A DNA stretch of 64,000 bases, taken from Hyphomonas sp. (GTDB lineage: Bacteria > Pseudomonadota > Alphaproteobacteria > Caulobacterales > Hyphomonadaceae). The notes beneath the pieces are model-generated. The model was not told the DNA's origin. It saw only the letters and a list, made by a program, of their open reading frames with translations, and did not search any database. The stretch's first letter is position 1, and each line of letters begins with the position of its first letter. The DNA lies in the NCBI GenBank assembly GCA_013791775.1, contig VMTE01000049.1, positions 1 to 64,000 on the forward strand. The letters are read 5' to 3'. The position numbers were made by a program, and so were the translations under genes. Shown one piece after another: positions 26,357 through 35,306 of the stretch.

Positions 26357-27172
26357 TTGTCTGTGCATCGCTCCCTCCTGTTCGTACCCGGCACGCGGCC
26401 TGACCGGTTCGGCAAGGCGGTGGCAGCCGGCGCTGACGCCGTGATCATCGATCTGGAGGACGCGGTGCTTCCGGCAGACAAGGCGGTTGCGCGGGGCGAG
26501 ACGCTGGCCTGGCTGGGCGCCTGGCGTGGCCGGCATCTGGGCTTGCGGATCAATTCGCCGCGCACGGCATTTGGCTGCGCGGACCTTGCGGCGCTGGCGG
26601 CGTCGGGGGCGACCGGGCGTGCGGATTTCCTGGTGGTGCCCAAGGCCGAGACGGGCGTGGATCTCGAGATCGTGGCGGAAGCGCTTAGCCTGAAAATTCC
26701 GCTGATCGCAGTGATCGAAAGCGGGCGGGCCTTGTCGAATGCCCACGAGATCGCCGCGAAGGCGTCCGGCGGAGTTATGTTCGGCGGGGTCGATTTCTCC
26801 GCCAGCCTCGGCGCGGATCTGTCGGACTGGGACGCGATGCTGACCGCGCGGGCCACGATCGCGGCGGCCTGCGGAGCGGCCGGTGTGCCGGCCTATGACG
26901 TACCGTTCCTGGATACGGCGGATACGGACGGTCTTGCGATGTCCACGCGCCGGGCGAAGGCCATGGGCTTTTCGGGGCGCGCCTGTATCCATCCCGGCCA
27001 GGTGTTGCCTGTGAACGCGGCCTTCACGCCGACCGAGGCCGAGATCGCCGAAGCCCGCGCGATCATTGCGGCCATAGAGGCGGGCGGCGGCGTGGCATTG
27101 CACAAGGGCAAGATGATCGACCGGCCGGTGATCCTGGCGGCCGAGCGGTTGCTGGCCCGCGTTCGCGGATGA
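26357..27172 (+). CDS. CitE-like HpcH/HpaI aldolase (citramalyl-/malyl-CoA lyase type)
   Basis: 271 aa. TIM-barrel CoA-ester lyase: RSLLFVPGTRPDRF, IIDLEDAVLP (metal-binding Glu/Asp), VPKAETG, IAVIESGRAL and SGRACIHPGQV are all CitE-family motifs. Stand-alone CitE proteins cleave malyl-, beta-methylmalyl- or citramalyl-CoA, or act as thioesterases. The frame starts with TTG 26357 or GTG 26363; GGAAGG at 26338-26343 is rather far from both. It converges with a CoA-transferase/hydratase pair, which suggests a joint CoA-ester pathway such as itaconate or C5 dicarboxylate use (inference). Confidence 0.87.
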   Translation: MSVHRSLLFVPGTRPDRFGKAVAAGADAVIIDLEDAVLPADKAVARGETLAWLGAWRGRHLGLRINSPRTAFGCADLAALAASGATGRADFLVVPKAETGVDLEIVAEALSLKIPLIAVIESGRALSNAHEIAAKASGGVMFGGVDFSASLGADLSDWDAMLTARATIAAACGAAGVPAYDVPFLDTADTDGLAMSTRRAKAMGFSGRACIHPGQVLPVNAAFTPTEAEIAEARAIIAAIEAGGGVALHKGKMIDRPVILAAERLLARVRG

Positions 27173-27209
27173 ACATCTGAGCCTTTTCCTTGCCGCGCGC
27201 TGCCGGCCT

Positions 27210-28463
27210 TCAGAGGTCGCGCCGCATGGCGCTCCAAGAGTCTTCGAGAGCCGGCCGTTGGGCCGGGTCTGCGACAGCGATCAGCGCTTGCGCGCGGGCG
27301 TCGAGGTCCAATCCCGTCAGGCGTGCGGCGCCGTGTTCGGTGATGACCACGTCCATGTCGGCGCGGGTAACGCTGACGGCGTCCGGCGCAAGCCTCGGCA
27401 CGATACGGCTGATGGCGCCGCCTCTGGCGGTGGACACCAACGCCGTGATCCCGGTTCCGCCCCGCGAGGCCCGTGCGCCGCGCAGGAAGTCGGTGAGCCC
27501 GCCGGTTCCGGAAACCTGCCGCCCACTGATGAATTCGGCATTCGCCTGGCCGAACAGGTCAACCTCCAACACCGAATTGATGGCAGTGAAGCGGGGCAGC
27601 GCGGCGAGCCGGGCAAGGGCATGCGTTTCACTGACCGGCAGGAAGCGGACGCGCGGTTCATCAGCGATGCGTTCATAGAGTGCTGCGGTGCCGACGGCGA
27701 CGCCGGTGGTGACCTGAAGGTCCGGGTCTGCGTCCAGCATGCCGATGACCGGATCGGACACGATACCGGAATAGATGGACAAGCCCTTGCGGCCGGCGAG
27801 TTCGGTGAGCACGGCTTGCTGGACGTTGCCGATGCCGAATTGCAGGGTTGCGCCCTCAGGCAACAAGGCCGCGATGTGGTGAGCAATCTTGCTGAAGGCG
27901 GGCGCGAGCGGCGCTGCCGGAACGTTGACCAGCGGGCGCGATTCCTCCGCGACGAGCTGGAAGCGGGCGAGGGGTGCCTTCACGCTGCGGGGCGGCGCGG
28001 GCATCTGCGGATTGATCAATGCAAGGACTGGCACATCCTTGCGTGACAGGATCAGGGGGCCGAAATCCGGGCTGACGCCGAGGCTGACATTTCCGTCCGT
28101 ATCCGGAGGGGAGACCAGCATCAGGGCGCCGTCAAGCGACGTCTCCGCCAGCCAGTTCCAGGACTGCGAATAGGCCAACGGCAGGATGCGGGTTCGCCCG
28201 TCTTCGAAAGAGGGGCGAAGGCACGGGGCAAGGAAAGTGGTTTCCGCGGCGGCCTCGGGATGCAGGCCTGCCCAGTCGGTCTGGTTGATACCGGGTACCC
28301 ATTGGCCGACAAAGGTAACGCCGGCGGCGAGCGCGGGCTCCTCGCGGAAGGCCTCCACGAAACCCAGCGGTTCGCCGCTGCAGCCACCGGCATAGAGACG
28401 CGCCCGGCGCGGCAGGCTTGCGCGAAACCGGCGCAGCGCCTCAAGGGGCGGCAGCCGGTTCAT
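27210..28463 (-). CDS. Acetyl-CoA hydrolase/transferase-family CoA-transferase
   Basis: 417 aa. Family I CoA-transferase of the acetyl-CoA hydrolase / 4-hydroxybutyrate CoA-transferase group, identified by GATLQFGIGNVQQAVL, the SGTGGLTDFLRGA region and VVITEHGAARLTG near the C-terminus. Transfers CoA between a donor thioester and a carboxylate through an enzyme-glutamyl thioester. Its start overlaps the stop of the upstream enoyl-CoA hydratase gene (ATGA), so the two are co-translated. Substrate unknown; itaconate, 4-hydroxybutyrate and acetate are options. Confidence 0.88.
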   Translation of the reverse strand: MNRLPPLEALRRFRASLPRRARLYAGGCSGEPLGFVEAFREEPALAAGVTFVGQWVPGINQTDWAGLHPEAAAETTFLAPCLRPSFEDGRTRILPLAYSQSWNWLAETSLDGALMLVSPPDTDGNVSLGVSPDFGPLILSRKDVPVLALINPQMPAPPRSVKAPLARFQLVAEESRPLVNVPAAPLAPAFSKIAHHIAALLPEGATLQFGIGNVQQAVLTELAGRKGLSIYSGIVSDPVIGMLDADPDLQVTTGVAVGTAALYERIADEPRVRFLPVSETHALARLAALPRFTAINSVLEVDLFGQANAEFISGRQVSGTGGLTDFLRGARASRGGTGITALVSTARGGAISRIVPRLAPDAVSVTRADMDVVITEHGAARLTGLDLDARAQALIAVADPAQRPALEDSWSAMRRDL

Positions 28464-29242
28464 TTCACCTTCCAGTCCGGTCGCCGTTTCCCGAGAAAGG
28501 CGCTGACACCTTCCGCGAAATCGGGATTGGCAAAGCCTTCGAGGAACAGCGCCTCAGCCTCAGGGGATTCAGCCTCCAGACCGTTCGCGAGCCCGCGCAG
28601 CATCCGCTTCGTGGCGCGCACCGACCATTGGGAGACCGAGGCAATCTCCAGCGCCAGCGCTCGCGCCGCCGGCAGGATTTCGCTGGTCTCGACCAGCTCA
28701 TCGACAAGGCCCATCCGCAGGGCTTCGGCGCCGCTGAAGATGCGGCCCGTATAGAGCAGGCGTTTTGCCGTGCCGGGGCCGACAAGCCGGGCGAGGCGCT
28801 GCATGTCGCCCGGTGGATAGACGAGGCCGAGCCTGGCCGGTGTGACGCCGAATGTTGCACCTGCCGCCGCGATGCGGAGATCAGCCGCGACCGCGAGACT
28901 GACGCCGCCGCCGACGCAGGCGCCTTCGATGGCGGCGATGACCGGTTTCTCGCTGGTTTCGAGGGCGTCCAGGGCCCGGGCAATCGTGCGGCCTGAATTG
29001 CGGGCGGCGGCCTGTGTGCCATAAATCACCGGGAATTCCGAAATGTCGGCGCCTGCGGCAAAGACGCCGTTGCCGCCGCCGTGCAGCAGGATCACCTTGA
29101 CGTCCGGATGGGCATTCGCCGCGGCAACCAGATCCGGCAACATCGCCCACATCTCGAGCGACAGGGCGTTGCGGCGCTGCGGTTGATCGAGGACGATTTC
29201 GGCGAGTGGCGGGCTGATCTTGAGGCGGATCGTCTGGGTCAA
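28460..29242 (-). CDS. Enoyl-CoA hydratase/isomerase (crotonase family)
   Basis: 260 aa. Crotonase fold: oxyanion hole from FAAGADISEF and the IEGACVGGGVSLAVAAD loop, with the second acidic catalytic position near GLVYPPGDM. Hydrates or isomerises an enoyl-CoA. Coupled by ATGA overlap to the downstream CoA-transferase, so both probably handle the same acid. The divergent S8 protease operon lies 139 bp away. Confidence 0.88.
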   Translation of the reverse strand: MTQTIRLKISPPLAEIVLDQPQRRNALSLEMWAMLPDLVAAANAHPDVKVILLHGGGNGVFAAGADISEFPVIYGTQAAARNSGRTIARALDALETSEKPVIAAIEGACVGGGVSLAVAADLRIAAAGATFGVTPARLGLVYPPGDMQRLARLVGPGTAKRLLYTGRIFSGAEALRMGLVDELVETSEILPAARALALEIASVSQWSVRATKRMLRGLANGLEAESPEAEALFLEGFANPDFAEGVSAFLGKRRPDWKVK

Positions 29243-29290
29243 CTTGGGCTCCTGGCAGTGGACGCCCGTGCGGGCAGGCGATTCAGGGGG

Positions 29291-29318
29291 TTGGACACGG
29301 GCGCGTCGTCGTCATAAT
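29291..29318 (+). promoter_or_regulatory. Candidate sigma-70 promoter of the S8/M23 operon
   Basis: TTGGAC (29291-29296) and CATAAT (29313-29318) with a 16-bp spacer, both one mismatch or so from consensus. Predicted start of transcription lies about 55 nt before ATG 29382. Nothing else is seen in the 139-bp divergent gap. Confidence 0.45.
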
Positions 29319-29381
29319 CTCAACACAGCGTTAACCTATGGGGCTGGGGCGTTCATTGGCAATCGCATGGGGAATTCCAAC

Positions 29382-31697
29382 ATGTTGAAACGACTGACAG
29401 ACCGGCCGATGCGCCGGATTATCCTGTCTGCTCTCACCGGCACAGTCCTGCTTGCGGGCTGCGACCAGATCAATGAACGGGTCGACCGGGTGAAGGAGAT
29501 TGCCGATGCGTCGGCGGGCCAGATCAGCGGTGAGACTGTGGTTGACCAGAGCGTCCGCAATCTCGAAATCGCCTCGGTTGAAGACCGCGCCTTGGCAGGC
29601 ACCGTGATGGTGGAATTCGTGGTGGATGATGAAGAGCGCCCGCTGTTTGCCATCGGGTCGATCATCGCCAAGCCGAAAGACATTCTGGAAACCGCCGCGC
29701 TGTCAGTTGAAGATACCGAACTGACGCCTGAGGAACTCGAATACTTCGAGGAAGAATACTATTACGAGGAAGGTGCAGACAGCGCCGCCGAGGGCCTCGA
29801 ATCCCTGCCGCCGCCGCCTGCCGCCGCCCCGGAAGAGGCCATTGCCCGTGAGCCACTTGGCGACGCCGCACAGGTCGAGCAGGTCTTGCCCAGGATCAAG
29901 ATCGACCCTCGCGCAGCGTCCAGGACCGAGCGCGAGATCGTGCAGGCAAACAAGGACATCGACCAGATGGTGGTCGAGGAACCGGTGGTTGCCCGCCGCC
30001 TGAAGAGCATGACGGGCGAGGAATTCAAGGCCCTGCCGGTTGAGGAAAAGGCCGAAATCCGCAAGCTCGCGCGCCGCGCGCCGGTAGATCGCGAGACCGT
30101 CAAGAAACAGCTCGATGCCAATGGCGTCATGCTGGAAACGATGGCGAAGTACCGCATCGGCGGCGAAGTGGCGCTGTCTCGGCAGGGCCAGATGGTCATC
30201 CAGATCGGCGCGGACGGGGCAAGCCCGACACAATACCGGGGGGCCGGCACTGCGGCGGGCGATTTCCTCGTACGGGCCGATCAGGCGGAATGCCCGGCGG
30301 GCATGCAGCCAGATGACGTGGGCGATGACCTGGCCTTGGCAACGGCCTGCGTCGTGCGCGACCTGCGCGCTTCAGGCCAGTTCGAGTACGTCGAGCCGGA
30401 TTTCATTTTCCAGAACCAGTTTGTCCGCCGGCCGAAAGTGGCGCCGCCGAATCCGGGCACGACGACGACCGGTGCGACCGGCAGCACGACGACCCCTCCG
30501 GTCACGACGCCGGTAAGTTTCAGTCCCAATGATCCGCTCTGGACCCTGCAGTGGGACCTGCGCGACCGGGGTACGAGCGATGGCCGCTCGCCCGGCGGCG
30601 CCGGCTTCGAGTCGTTCTGGAACCGCCAGGGAACAACGGGGTCGCGGAGTGTCGTGGTTGCGGTTGTCGATACCGGCCTGCAGATGAGCCATCCCGACAT
30701 CGCCGCCTCGCCGAACATCATGCCGGGCTGGGACATGGTGTCCGATCCGAGGATGGGAAATGACGGTGACGGGCGTGACAGCGATGCCAATGATCCGGGC
30801 GATATGTGTGACCCGACGAAGCCTTACGCCGCTGACAGTTTTCACGGCACGCACGTCGCCGGAACGGTTGGCGCTGCGGGTTCGAACAATGGGGCAGGCG
30901 TCGCTGGCGGCGCGTGGAGCGTGCGCATCGTTCCGGTGCGGGCGCTCGGCAAGTGCGGGGGGCGCCTGTCGGACATCAACGACGCCATTCGCTGGGCAGC
31001 CGGGATGATTCCGGCCGAGGGCCCGGGCGCTACGGAAGTCTGGAACGAGAACCCGGCCGATGTGATCAACCTGTCGATCGGCCTGCTCGGTGCCTGCCCG
31101 GCTTCGCTGCAGGACGCCATCGACGCCGTGATCGAGCGCGGCGCGATTGTCGTGTCGGCCGCCGGCAATGCCCGCATGTCGACCAGCTTCTATGCACCGG
31201 CAGGCTGTCGCGGCGTGGTGACCGTGGCCGCCAGTGATGCGCGCGGTCAGCTGACGCCCTACTCGAACTACGGACCTGAAGTGATGCTGCTCGCGCCGGG
31301 CGGGGATCTCACGCGCGACGATAACGGAGACGGCAAGCCGGACGGCGTGTTGTCCACCAAGGCGGCGACGAATTGCTACGACCCCGTCACCGGCGAGAGC
31401 GTTGAAAACTGCTTCTACGCCTTCGAACAGGGCACCAGCATGGCGGCGCCGCACGTCTCGGCAGCGCTCGCGCTGCTCAAGGCCCGGTCGCCCGGCTTGA
31501 CCAGGGAAGAGTTGATCTCGACGCTGCAGGCGGCGCTTGATCCGAGACAGGCCTTGCAATGTTCCGGGCTCTGCAGCCAGTATCCTGGCACGACACCGCT
31601 GGCGGACAATCCCGAGATGTGCGCCCGTCCATGTGGGGCTGGTCTGCTGAATCTCGCCAACATTCCCGCCATTCAAACTGGCGGCGGAGAACCCTGA
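29382..31697 (+). CDS. Subtilisin-like (S8) serine protease lipoprotein
   Basis: 771 aa. Signal peptide with lipobox LLAGC (Cys27); ATG 29382 has GGGGA eight bases ahead. A long acidic N-terminal region (50-300) with a Pro/Ala and Tyr/Glu-rich patch ends in a propeptide-like segment FEYVEPDFIFQNQF (334-347). After a Thr/Pro linker, the S8 domain has Asp430 (VVDTG), His488 (HGTHVAGT), oxyanion Asn596 (SAAGN) and Ser686 (GTSMAAPH). An inserted acidic Asp/Asn/Gly loop (460-472) could bind calcium. Eight or more Cys in the mature part suggest disulfides. First gene of a four-gene envelope operon. Confidence 0.93.
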   Translation: MLKRLTDRPMRRIILSALTGTVLLAGCDQINERVDRVKEIADASAGQISGETVVDQSVRNLEIASVEDRALAGTVMVEFVVDDEERPLFAIGSIIAKPKDILETAALSVEDTELTPEELEYFEEEYYYEEGADSAAEGLESLPPPPAAAPEEAIAREPLGDAAQVEQVLPRIKIDPRAASRTEREIVQANKDIDQMVVEEPVVARRLKSMTGEEFKALPVEEKAEIRKLARRAPVDRETVKKQLDANGVMLETMAKYRIGGEVALSRQGQMVIQIGADGASPTQYRGAGTAAGDFLVRADQAECPAGMQPDDVGDDLALATACVVRDLRASGQFEYVEPDFIFQNQFVRRPKVAPPNPGTTTTGATGSTTTPPVTTPVSFSPNDPLWTLQWDLRDRGTSDGRSPGGAGFESFWNRQGTTGSRSVVVAVVDTGLQMSHPDIAASPNIMPGWDMVSDPRMGNDGDGRDSDANDPGDMCDPTKPYAADSFHGTHVAGTVGAAGSNNGAGVAGGAWSVRIVPVRALGKCGGRLSDINDAIRWAAGMIPAEGPGATEVWNENPADVINLSIGLLGACPASLQDAIDAVIERGAIVVSAAGNARMSTSFYAPAGCRGVVTVAASDARGQLTPYSNYGPEVMLLAPGGDLTRDDNGDGKPDGVLSTKAATNCYDPVTGESVENCFYAFEQGTSMAAPHVSAALALLKARSPGLTREELISTLQAALDPRQALQCSGLCSQYPGTTPLADNPEMCARPCGAGLLNLANIPAIQTGGGEP

Positions 31698-31698
31698 A

Positions 31699-32334
31699 AT
31701 GACCCACGCCCGCGTGCCGCTGCATCTGGGAGGCCCCCTTGGCGCGCTGGGGCTCGGATGTGTTTGCGGCGCCGTGGCGCTGGCGGTTGCCGCGCTCCAG
31801 TCAGAGCCCGCCGGGCAGATTGAAACCGGCAGCGAGCCGGCGCCGGTCCTGACGGTTGATATACAGTCTCTGCCGGCGTCGCCCGCCAGGCCGGTGAGGC
31901 AGGAACCGGAGCTGGGAGGCGGCGTGCCCCGGCCGGATCAGGCGATTCCCATCGTCGAGATTGCCCAGGCCGACGGCGTCCCGCCCCCGTCATCGGAGCG
32001 GCTCGCCCGGGCCGAAGGCACGGAAGTGCAGTTCATCGTCCGGCTGAAGGGCGCACCTGAGATCGACACAATCACCCGCAACTTCAAACGCGACCACGCC
32101 GCCGCGCAGGCCGCCTGGAAGGACCTGACGGTGCGGCTGCCCGCGCTCGCCGAATTCACGCTCGTCGGCGCCAGCTATTCCGGCGAGATCAAGCTGGCCT
32201 ACATGATGCCGCCCGGCGCGCCGGCGACCCCTGAAGACATCCGGTCGGTTCAGGATCGGTTGCTCAAGATTGAAGGCGTCGCCTACGCCGACCCCGACTA
32301 TATTGCCCATCCTGGAAAGGACCCGCCACAATGA
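31699..32334 (+). CDS. Membrane-anchored protein resembling a free-standing S8 propeptide
   Basis: 211 aa, starting one base after the protease stop. One N-terminal hydrophobic segment (LGALGLGCVCGAVALAVAAL, no clear lipobox), a Pro-rich linker, then residues 110-205: VQFIVRLKG, a helix, and a final LKIEGVAYADPDYIAHPG. This layout, an opening beta strand followed by a closing 'V..(V/A)DPDY' strand, recalls the I9-type propeptide/inhibitor of subtilases and parallels the EYVEPDFIF segment inside the upstream protease. It may be a folding chaperone or inhibitor of that protease (inference). Not a recognised named family. Confidence 0.65.
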   Translation: MTHARVPLHLGGPLGALGLGCVCGAVALAVAALQSEPAGQIETGSEPAPVLTVDIQSLPASPARPVRQEPELGGGVPRPDQAIPIVEIAQADGVPPPSSERLARAEGTEVQFIVRLKGAPEIDTITRNFKRDHAAAQAAWKDLTVRLPALAEFTLVGASYSGEIKLAYMMPPGAPATPEDIRSVQDRLLKIEGVAYADPDYIAHPGKDPPQ

Positions 32335-32978
32335 GCCGCTCCCTGATTGTTTTTGGTGTCCTTGGCGGCGCCTTGACACTGACCGCATGCGACCGCGTGT
32401 TCCAACGCGCCGAGGCCCCGGCCGAGACCGCTGCAGTCGATGGCGGCGCGGATGGCAACGAAGACATTGCAGCGCCGGCCAGCGCTGAGCTGCCCGTGCA
32501 CCCGGAATCGGCTGCGTCCGGCGTGACCATCGATTGGGAGGCGGCCCGGCGGGATCTCGCCTCGCGTTCGCTGGATGACCGGGAAGGCAGTTTCCAGGTC
32601 CAGTCCGGCGAAGTCGCACCGCCTGTGCCGGTTTTCCTGCCATCAGGACCAGTCGCCGCCCAGGGCGGCGAGGTGGCGATCCGGTTCCAGCCCACCAATG
32701 ACGGCTACTACGCGTTCTTCCCCGGCGACGCCTATGACATCATCGTCAACGGTACCAACGTGGTGATCACCGAGCCGGGCGCGACGATGGTTGCCCGCAC
32801 TGAGGCGTTCAAGTTTGCGCCGACGACAACCGGCGCACAGGTTTCGTTCTCGCGCTACGGCGCAGACTACCTCGTGGAGTTCGAGTGCAAGGCACTGGTG
32901 AACGGCATGCCGGCCTGTATCACCGAGGATGAGGCGGTCGCCTTTGCCCGCGACCTTGCAATTTCGGGAACACGTTGA
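32331..32978 (+). CDS. Lipoprotein of unknown function in protease operon
   Basis: 215 aa. ATGA overlap with the previous gene. Lipobox LTLTAC near residue 20, an acidic/Ala linker, then a beta-rich domain (about 75-195: AIRFQPTNDGYYAFFPGDAYDIIVNGTNVVI...VEFECKALVNGMPACI) with two Cys that may pair. No family recognised. Position between a propeptide-like protein and an M23 peptidase suggests an accessory role at the outer membrane. Confidence 0.68.
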   Translation: MSRSLIVFGVLGGALTLTACDRVFQRAEAPAETAAVDGGADGNEDIAAPASAELPVHPESAASGVTIDWEAARRDLASRSLDDREGSFQVQSGEVAPPVPVFLPSGPVAAQGGEVAIRFQPTNDGYYAFFPGDAYDIIVNGTNVVITEPGATMVARTEAFKFAPTTTGAQVSFSRYGADYLVEFECKALVNGMPACITEDEAVAFARDLAISGTR

Positions 32979-34108
32979 TGCGACACGCTCTGGCCGCAGC
33001 GGCTGCTGCGCTGCTTTTCACCTCTCTGGCTGCGTGCGATTTCGTGCGGTTCCCCGGTGATGGCGGACCGCCCCCCGAGACGCCGGATGCGGGTCCGGCC
33101 ATTCCGCCGGGCGCGCCTGGGCCGCCGCCGCCCGAGGTGGACGATTCCGAGCTTGATACGCCCGTTGAAACGCCGCCGGACGATACCCCGCTCGATACCG
33201 GGCCCGAGACGCCAACCGGCGAAACGCCCCCGGTTCCCGTGGATGCGACGGACGATCCGGAAACGCCGCCTGTCGAAGTGCCAGTGGATGTTCCGCCGGC
33301 CGACACCCCGGCCGACGATCCAGCCCCCCCTGCCGAACCGGAAGTGCCTGTCGAGGTGCCGCCGCCGGCCGTTGAGCCAGTGTTCAGCTATCATTCGCCC
33401 GGCACGCTGCTGGCCGGAACAGGCAGCGGGTTTACCGATCAGTTCGTGCACGCGCCGGACATGGTATTCCCCATCAAGTCAGCGCCGACCGTGCTGCAGT
33501 CACAGGTTTTCAGTTTCGGCGGCGGCGTCGCTGGAGGAGACCAGTGCGACGCGAGAAACTTTGCGGCAGCCTGGCGGGACAATTTCTGCGAGACGCGGTC
33601 CGCCAATCGCACCACGCCCTTCTGTCCGGTGGCGAAGATCCACCAGGGCCAGGATATCCGTGTGGGCACGCCTGACGACTGCAAGGCGCTGCGCAAGCAG
33701 ACGCCAGCGGAGCGCGGCCTGCATGAAGTGGTCGCGGTCGAGGATGGCATCATTTCCTCGATCGGCACCTACACGGTGAAGCTGCGCGCTGATGGCCGCA
33801 TCTACAACTACATGCACATGAACATGAACCGGCTGGCGGTGACGGCGGGTCAGAGCGTGAAGGCTGGCGATCTGCTCGGGTTCGTCTCGAACGATTTCGG
33901 CGGGACGGCGACGACGCTGCACCTCCATTTCGAGATCCTGCAGAACTCCGCCGAGCACGGCTGGGTGCATGTGCCGCCTTACCTGTCGCTGGTCGCCGCC
34001 TATGAGCGGCGGGAGAACGCGCCCGGAGAGATGCTCGAGCCTCAGATCGGCGTTGCGTCGGCAGAAGAAGTGTTCGTGATCCCCGAAGGGATGGAGATCA
34101 TCGAGTAG
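32978..34108 (+). CDS. M23-family metallopeptidase lipoprotein
   Basis: 376 aa. Lipobox SLAAC (Cys20) and a Pro/Asp/Glu/Thr-rich spacer (25-135) that would reach away from the membrane. The LytM/M23 domain has zinc ligands His222 and Asp226 in HQGQDIRVG and the HLHFE motif (His315, His317), with YNYMHMN also conserved. All residues for activity appear present, so it probably cuts peptidoglycan cross-links or a protein target. ATG 32978 overlaps the previous stop by one base (TGATG); an upstream TTG is less likely. Last gene of the operon. Confidence 0.9.
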   Translation: MRHALAAAAAALLFTSLAACDFVRFPGDGGPPPETPDAGPAIPPGAPGPPPPEVDDSELDTPVETPPDDTPLDTGPETPTGETPPVPVDATDDPETPPVEVPVDVPPADTPADDPAPPAEPEVPVEVPPPAVEPVFSYHSPGTLLAGTGSGFTDQFVHAPDMVFPIKSAPTVLQSQVFSFGGGVAGGDQCDARNFAAAWRDNFCETRSANRTTPFCPVAKIHQGQDIRVGTPDDCKALRKQTPAERGLHEVVAVEDGIISSIGTYTVKLRADGRIYNYMHMNMNRLAVTAGQSVKAGDLLGFVSNDFGGTATTLHLHFEILQNSAEHGWVHVPPYLSLVAAYERRENAPGEMLEPQIGVASAEEVFVIPEGMEIIE

Positions 34109-34112
34109 CGGC

Positions 34113-34457
34113 TCAGCCCGAAATTGCCTGTTCGTCGCGCTCGCCCGTGCGGATGCGCAGGATGCTTTCGAGGTCGTGGACGAAGATCTTGCCATCGCCG
34201 ATGGTGCCGGTATTGGCGGCCTGGGTGATGGCTTCGATCATGCGTTCGACATCGTCGTCGGCGCAGGCGAGCTCCACTTTCACCTTCGGCAGCAGGCGCA
34301 CTTCGTATTCGGCGCCGCGATACACTTCCGTCTTGCCCTGCTGGCGGCCATAGCCGCGCACCTCGGTGACGGTCAGGCCGGTGGCACCGGCTTCGGAAAT
34401 CGCCTCGATCACTGCGTCGAGGCGGCTCGGCTTGAAAACGGCAGTGATGATCTTCAT
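34113..34457 (-). CDS. glnK: PII-family nitrogen regulatory protein
   Basis: 114 aa, standard PII length from ATG 34457; the upstream frame to 34523 overlaps the next gene. T-loop GRQQGKTEVYRGAEYEV has the Tyr51 that GlnD uridylylates, and the C-terminal TGTIGDGKIFV is the PII signature. Senses 2-oxoglutarate, ATP/ADP and glutamine. Neither glnA (GlnB type) nor amtB (GlnK type) is adjacent, so the B/K label is tentative. No sigma-54 site was found upstream. Confidence 0.9.
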   Translation of the reverse strand: MKIITAVFKPSRLDAVIEAISEAGATGLTVTEVRGYGRQQGKTEVYRGAEYEVRLLPKVKVELACADDDVERMIEAITQAANTGTIGDGKIFVHDLESILRIRTGERDEQAISG

Positions 34458-34519
34458 GGCAGGGTCCTCGAGGGCTGGCGTTTGCTGCACTTGCGAAATT
34501 AATGCTACATTGCGGTCCG

Positions 34520-35263
34520 TCAATGCTCTTCGCGTCTGGCGGCGCCCGCCGGTCGGGCGAGGCGCATGCGTTCGGTGACCGGCGCGGCGGCGCCGCCGTT
34601 CGGCGGCGCGTAGAGTCGCTTGACCGCTTCGATCAGCACAACGCCGCCCAATCCGGGCGTGAACATGCGTCCAATCGTTTCCCAGCCTTCCGCAGCCGAC
34701 GTGACCAGGCCGAGGTTGACCGGCGGCATGTAAAGCGCGCTGCTGGACGCGGTGACCTGGAACAGACCGCCCGCGAGGAGGTTCGACAACTGGCTGCGGG
34801 TCCAGGGCCGGCCCTGCCCGAAAGGTGTCTGGGTCGCGCGCGACCAGAGGCCGGCGCGGTTTGCAGCCGCCAGCACGATCCGCCCCTCCGGCGCAGTAAT
34901 TCGCCAGATTTCGCGCAAATAAGCGCGGGGATCTCCGGTTTCCTCCAGGCCGTGGAGCACGATCACGCGGTCAAACAGCGCATCGGGAAAGGGCAGGCGC
35001 GGATCGCCCACAGCCACCGAGGCGTTGCCGCGTCCGGAGGCGGACCAGCTGACCGGTCCATGCTCAAACGGAATTGCGGCCACGATACGGCTCGGCGCAT
35101 TCCCGAACACTTCCAGCACCGGGGGGGCATAGCCGAGGCCGAGCATGGTCAGGCCTGCCGCATCGCCCCACAAATCGGTCAGCTTGCCCGCCAGGACACG
35201 GCTGACCGCACGGCCGAGCGCCGAGGCGTAAAAGCGTTCGAGGGTGACGGCATCCTGACGCAT
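34520..35263 (-). CDS. Class I SAM-dependent methyltransferase
   Basis: 247 aa. Type-11 methyltransferase-like fold: glycine motif MLGLGYAPPVLEVFG (degenerate), acidic LPFPDALFDRVIVLHGLEE motif, and ITAPEGRIVLAAANR. The GxGxG loop is altered, so binding of S-adenosylmethionine needs confirming. Divergent from gloB with a gap of only 43 bp, a pairing that recurs in alphaproteobacteria. Substrate unknown. Confidence 0.78.
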   Translation of the reverse strand: MRQDAVTLERFYASALGRAVSRVLAGKLTDLWGDAAGLTMLGLGYAPPVLEVFGNAPSRIVAAIPFEHGPVSWSASGRGNASVAVGDPRLPFPDALFDRVIVLHGLEETGDPRAYLREIWRITAPEGRIVLAAANRAGLWSRATQTPFGQGRPWTRSQLSNLLAGGLFQVTASSSALYMPPVNLGLVTSAAEGWETIGRMFTPGLGGVVLIEAVKRLYAPPNGGAAAPVTERMRLARPAGAARREEH

Positions 35264-35306
35264 GGGTTAAAGTCGTCTCTCAGACGTCAGCACGGAAGAC
35301 AGGTTC

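Noticed and set aside
34458-34519. Sigma-54 promoter for the PII gene
   Set aside because: No TGGCAC-N5-TTGC pattern on the minus strand in the gap.
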